From Alcaligenaceae bacterium (GTDB lineage: Bacteria; Pseudomonadota; Gammaproteobacteria; Burkholderiales; Burkholderiaceae_B), in contig JAAYGT010000088.1 in NCBI GenBank assembly GCA_012727555.1, positions 1 through 47,392 on the forward strand: 47,392 nucleotides of DNA, in the 5' to 3' direction. The notes beneath the pieces are model-generated. The model saw only the letters and a list, made by a program, of their open reading frames with translations. It was not told where the DNA came from and did no database searches. Below, one piece after another: positions 46,391 through 47,392 of this stretch (position 1 is its first letter; each line of letters begins with the position of its first letter). Made by a program: the position numbers and the translations under genes.

Positions 46391-47218
46391 ATGACCTTCC
46401 ACGACAAACTGTTAAACGCCTGGAATACCTCCAACTCACTGTTGACCGTTGGCCTTGACCCCGACCCGGTGCGCTTTCCCGAACACCTGCAGAACAGCCC
46501 CGATGCCATACTGGAATTCTGCCTGGGCATCATCGATGCTACAGCAGCCTATGCCTGCGCCTTCAAGCCCCAGATTGCCTACTTTGCGGCACACCGAGCC
46601 GAAAACCAGCTGGAAGCGATCTGCACCTACCTGCGCACACATTACCCGCACCTGCCTATCATTCTTGATGCCAAGCGCGGCGACATCGGATCCACCGCCG
46701 AACAATACGCGCAGGAAGCCTTTGACCGCTACCAGGCCGATGCGGTTACCGTGAATCCTTACATGGGCACCGACTCACTGGCGCCCTACCTTGCCCGCCA
46801 GGACAAAGGTGTCATCGTACTGTGCCGCACTTCAAACCCGGGCGGCTCCGATTTCCAGTTCATGCAAACAGCCGATGGCACCCCCATTTACCTGCACGTT
46901 GCCAGCATGGCGGCTGAACGCTGGAATAACCACAAGCAATGTGCCTTGGTTGTGGGAGCCACTTTCCCTGAAGAAATTGCCCGTGTACGGGCCCGTGTGG
47001 GTGATATGCCCCTGCTGATTCCGGGCATCGGTGCACAAGGCGGAGACGTGAATGCCACCGTGAAAGCCGGGGCCACGACCGACGGCACCGGCATGATGAT
47101 CAACTCATCGCGCGCCATCATTTACGCCAGCGCGGGCGCCAACTGGCAACAAGCCGCCGAACTGGCCGCCCGCCAGACACGCGACGCCATCAATGCCGCA
47201 CGCGCACTGCTGAACTGA
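46391..47218 (+). CDS. pyrF: Orotidine 5'-phosphate decarboxylase
   Basis: PyrF catalyses the last step of UMP synthesis. The 275-residue protein is of the longer type-2 bacterial subfamily. It carries the catalytic motif [20 protein letters not shown], with the lysine at K95 and the aspartate at D98, and a phosphate-binding end segment with [13 protein letters not shown]. No other pyrimidine gene is nearby. Confidence 0.95.
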   Translation: MTFHDKLLNAWNTSNSLLTVGLDPDPVRFPEHLQNSPDAILEFCLGIIDATAAYACAFKPQIAYFAAHRAENQLEAICTYLRTHYPHLPIILDAKRGDIGSTAEQYAQEAFDRYQADAVTVNPYMGTDSLAPYLARQDKGVIVLCRTSNPGGSDFQFMQTADGTPIYLHVASMAAERWNNHKQCALVVGATFPEEIARVRARVGDMPLLIPGIGAQGGDVNATVKAGATTDGTGMMINSSRAIIYASAGANWQQAAELAARQTRDAINAARALLN

Positions 47219-47294
47219 GCCGACAACGTATTGCATTTCACCCGACCGAATCAGCATTGCCGTGAGGTTCTGTCGGGGTGTGGATTCGCCTCGG

Positions 47295-47392
47295 GTGCTT
47301 GAGCACGCCGTTGTTGTGGCCCTGACCGGGGATGCAAGGGTCCAGTTGTTTGAGGGCGGTGTTTTCGACCAGCCGGGGGCTGGTCGATCGCC
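47295..47392. repeat. Extragenic repeat, copy B, with GC-rich hairpin (cut by window end)
   Basis: This is the second copy of the repeat at 19-117, in the same orientation and downstream of pyrF. The hairpin CGACCAGCC-GGG-GGCTGGTCG has A at 47371 paired with T at 47381, where copy A has C and G. The window stops inside the outer stem, so the true end is not visible. Confidence 0.75.

Overview
The window looks like chromosome from a betaproteobacterium of the Alcaligenaceae/Burkholderiales type. The evidence is the large number of Bug/TctC solute-binding proteins, the divergent rppH/proS pair, the zapA-6S RNA order, the ybgC-tolQRAB-pal-cpoB cluster, and a groESL operon with a CIRCE operator. 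Most of it is dense core genome, with some metabolic and transport genes that look accessory. I found no rRNA, tRNA, CRISPR array, prophage or intact insertion sequence.

Layout. 1-309 holds one copy of an extragenic repeat and a short 14-bp tandem repeat. 310-3225 holds an Lrp/AsnC regulator divergent from 4-hydroxyphenylpyruvate dioxygenase (hpd), then a membrane protein of the nucleoside-recognition (Gate) type. 3321-6657 holds msrA, lgt, a SIMPL-domain protein, 6S RNA, zapA and a coiled-coil partner. 6992-12328 holds a tripartite tricarboxylate transporter membrane pair (tctB-tctA), a 3-hydroxyisobutyrate-dehydrogenase-like enzyme, and a TctE/TctD-like two-component system on the opposite strand behind rppH. 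12953-20135 holds proS and the tol-pal cluster. 20143-22819 holds a FecCD-type permease, its ATPase and an alpha/beta hydrolase, packed directly behind cpoB. 22883-25515 holds an aldo/keto reductase, a PaaI-like thioesterase, and a DUF2946-like protein next to a PCu(A)C copper chaperone. 25630-30249 is a complete BMP-type (nucleoside/purine-like) ABC importer. 30295-32966 holds a small YqaE/Pmp3 protein and ahpC-ahpF.

33195-41162 is the most accessory-looking part. A LysR regulator is divergent from a family III CoA-transferase, a MaoC-like protein and a Bug receptor. Facing them are a crotonase, two unlike acyl-CoA dehydrogenases and a second Bug receptor. Together these look like uptake, CoA activation and beta-oxidation-like breakdown of a carboxylic acid I cannot name. 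41397-47218 holds a GNAT acetyltransferase, a decayed VapC-like toxin fragment, groES-groEL, a third Bug receptor, dgkA and pyrF. The window ends in a second copy of the extragenic repeat seen at its start; the two copies differ by a compensatory base-pair change in a hairpin.

The candidates most worth following are the covarying repeat pair, the LysR/CoA-transferase/acyl-CoA dehydrogenase locus with its unusual MaoC-like and crotonase active sites, the incomplete iron-type ABC transporter fused in position to the tol-pal cluster, and the TctAB transporter without an adjacent binding protein. I saw no clear-cut wholly new system.
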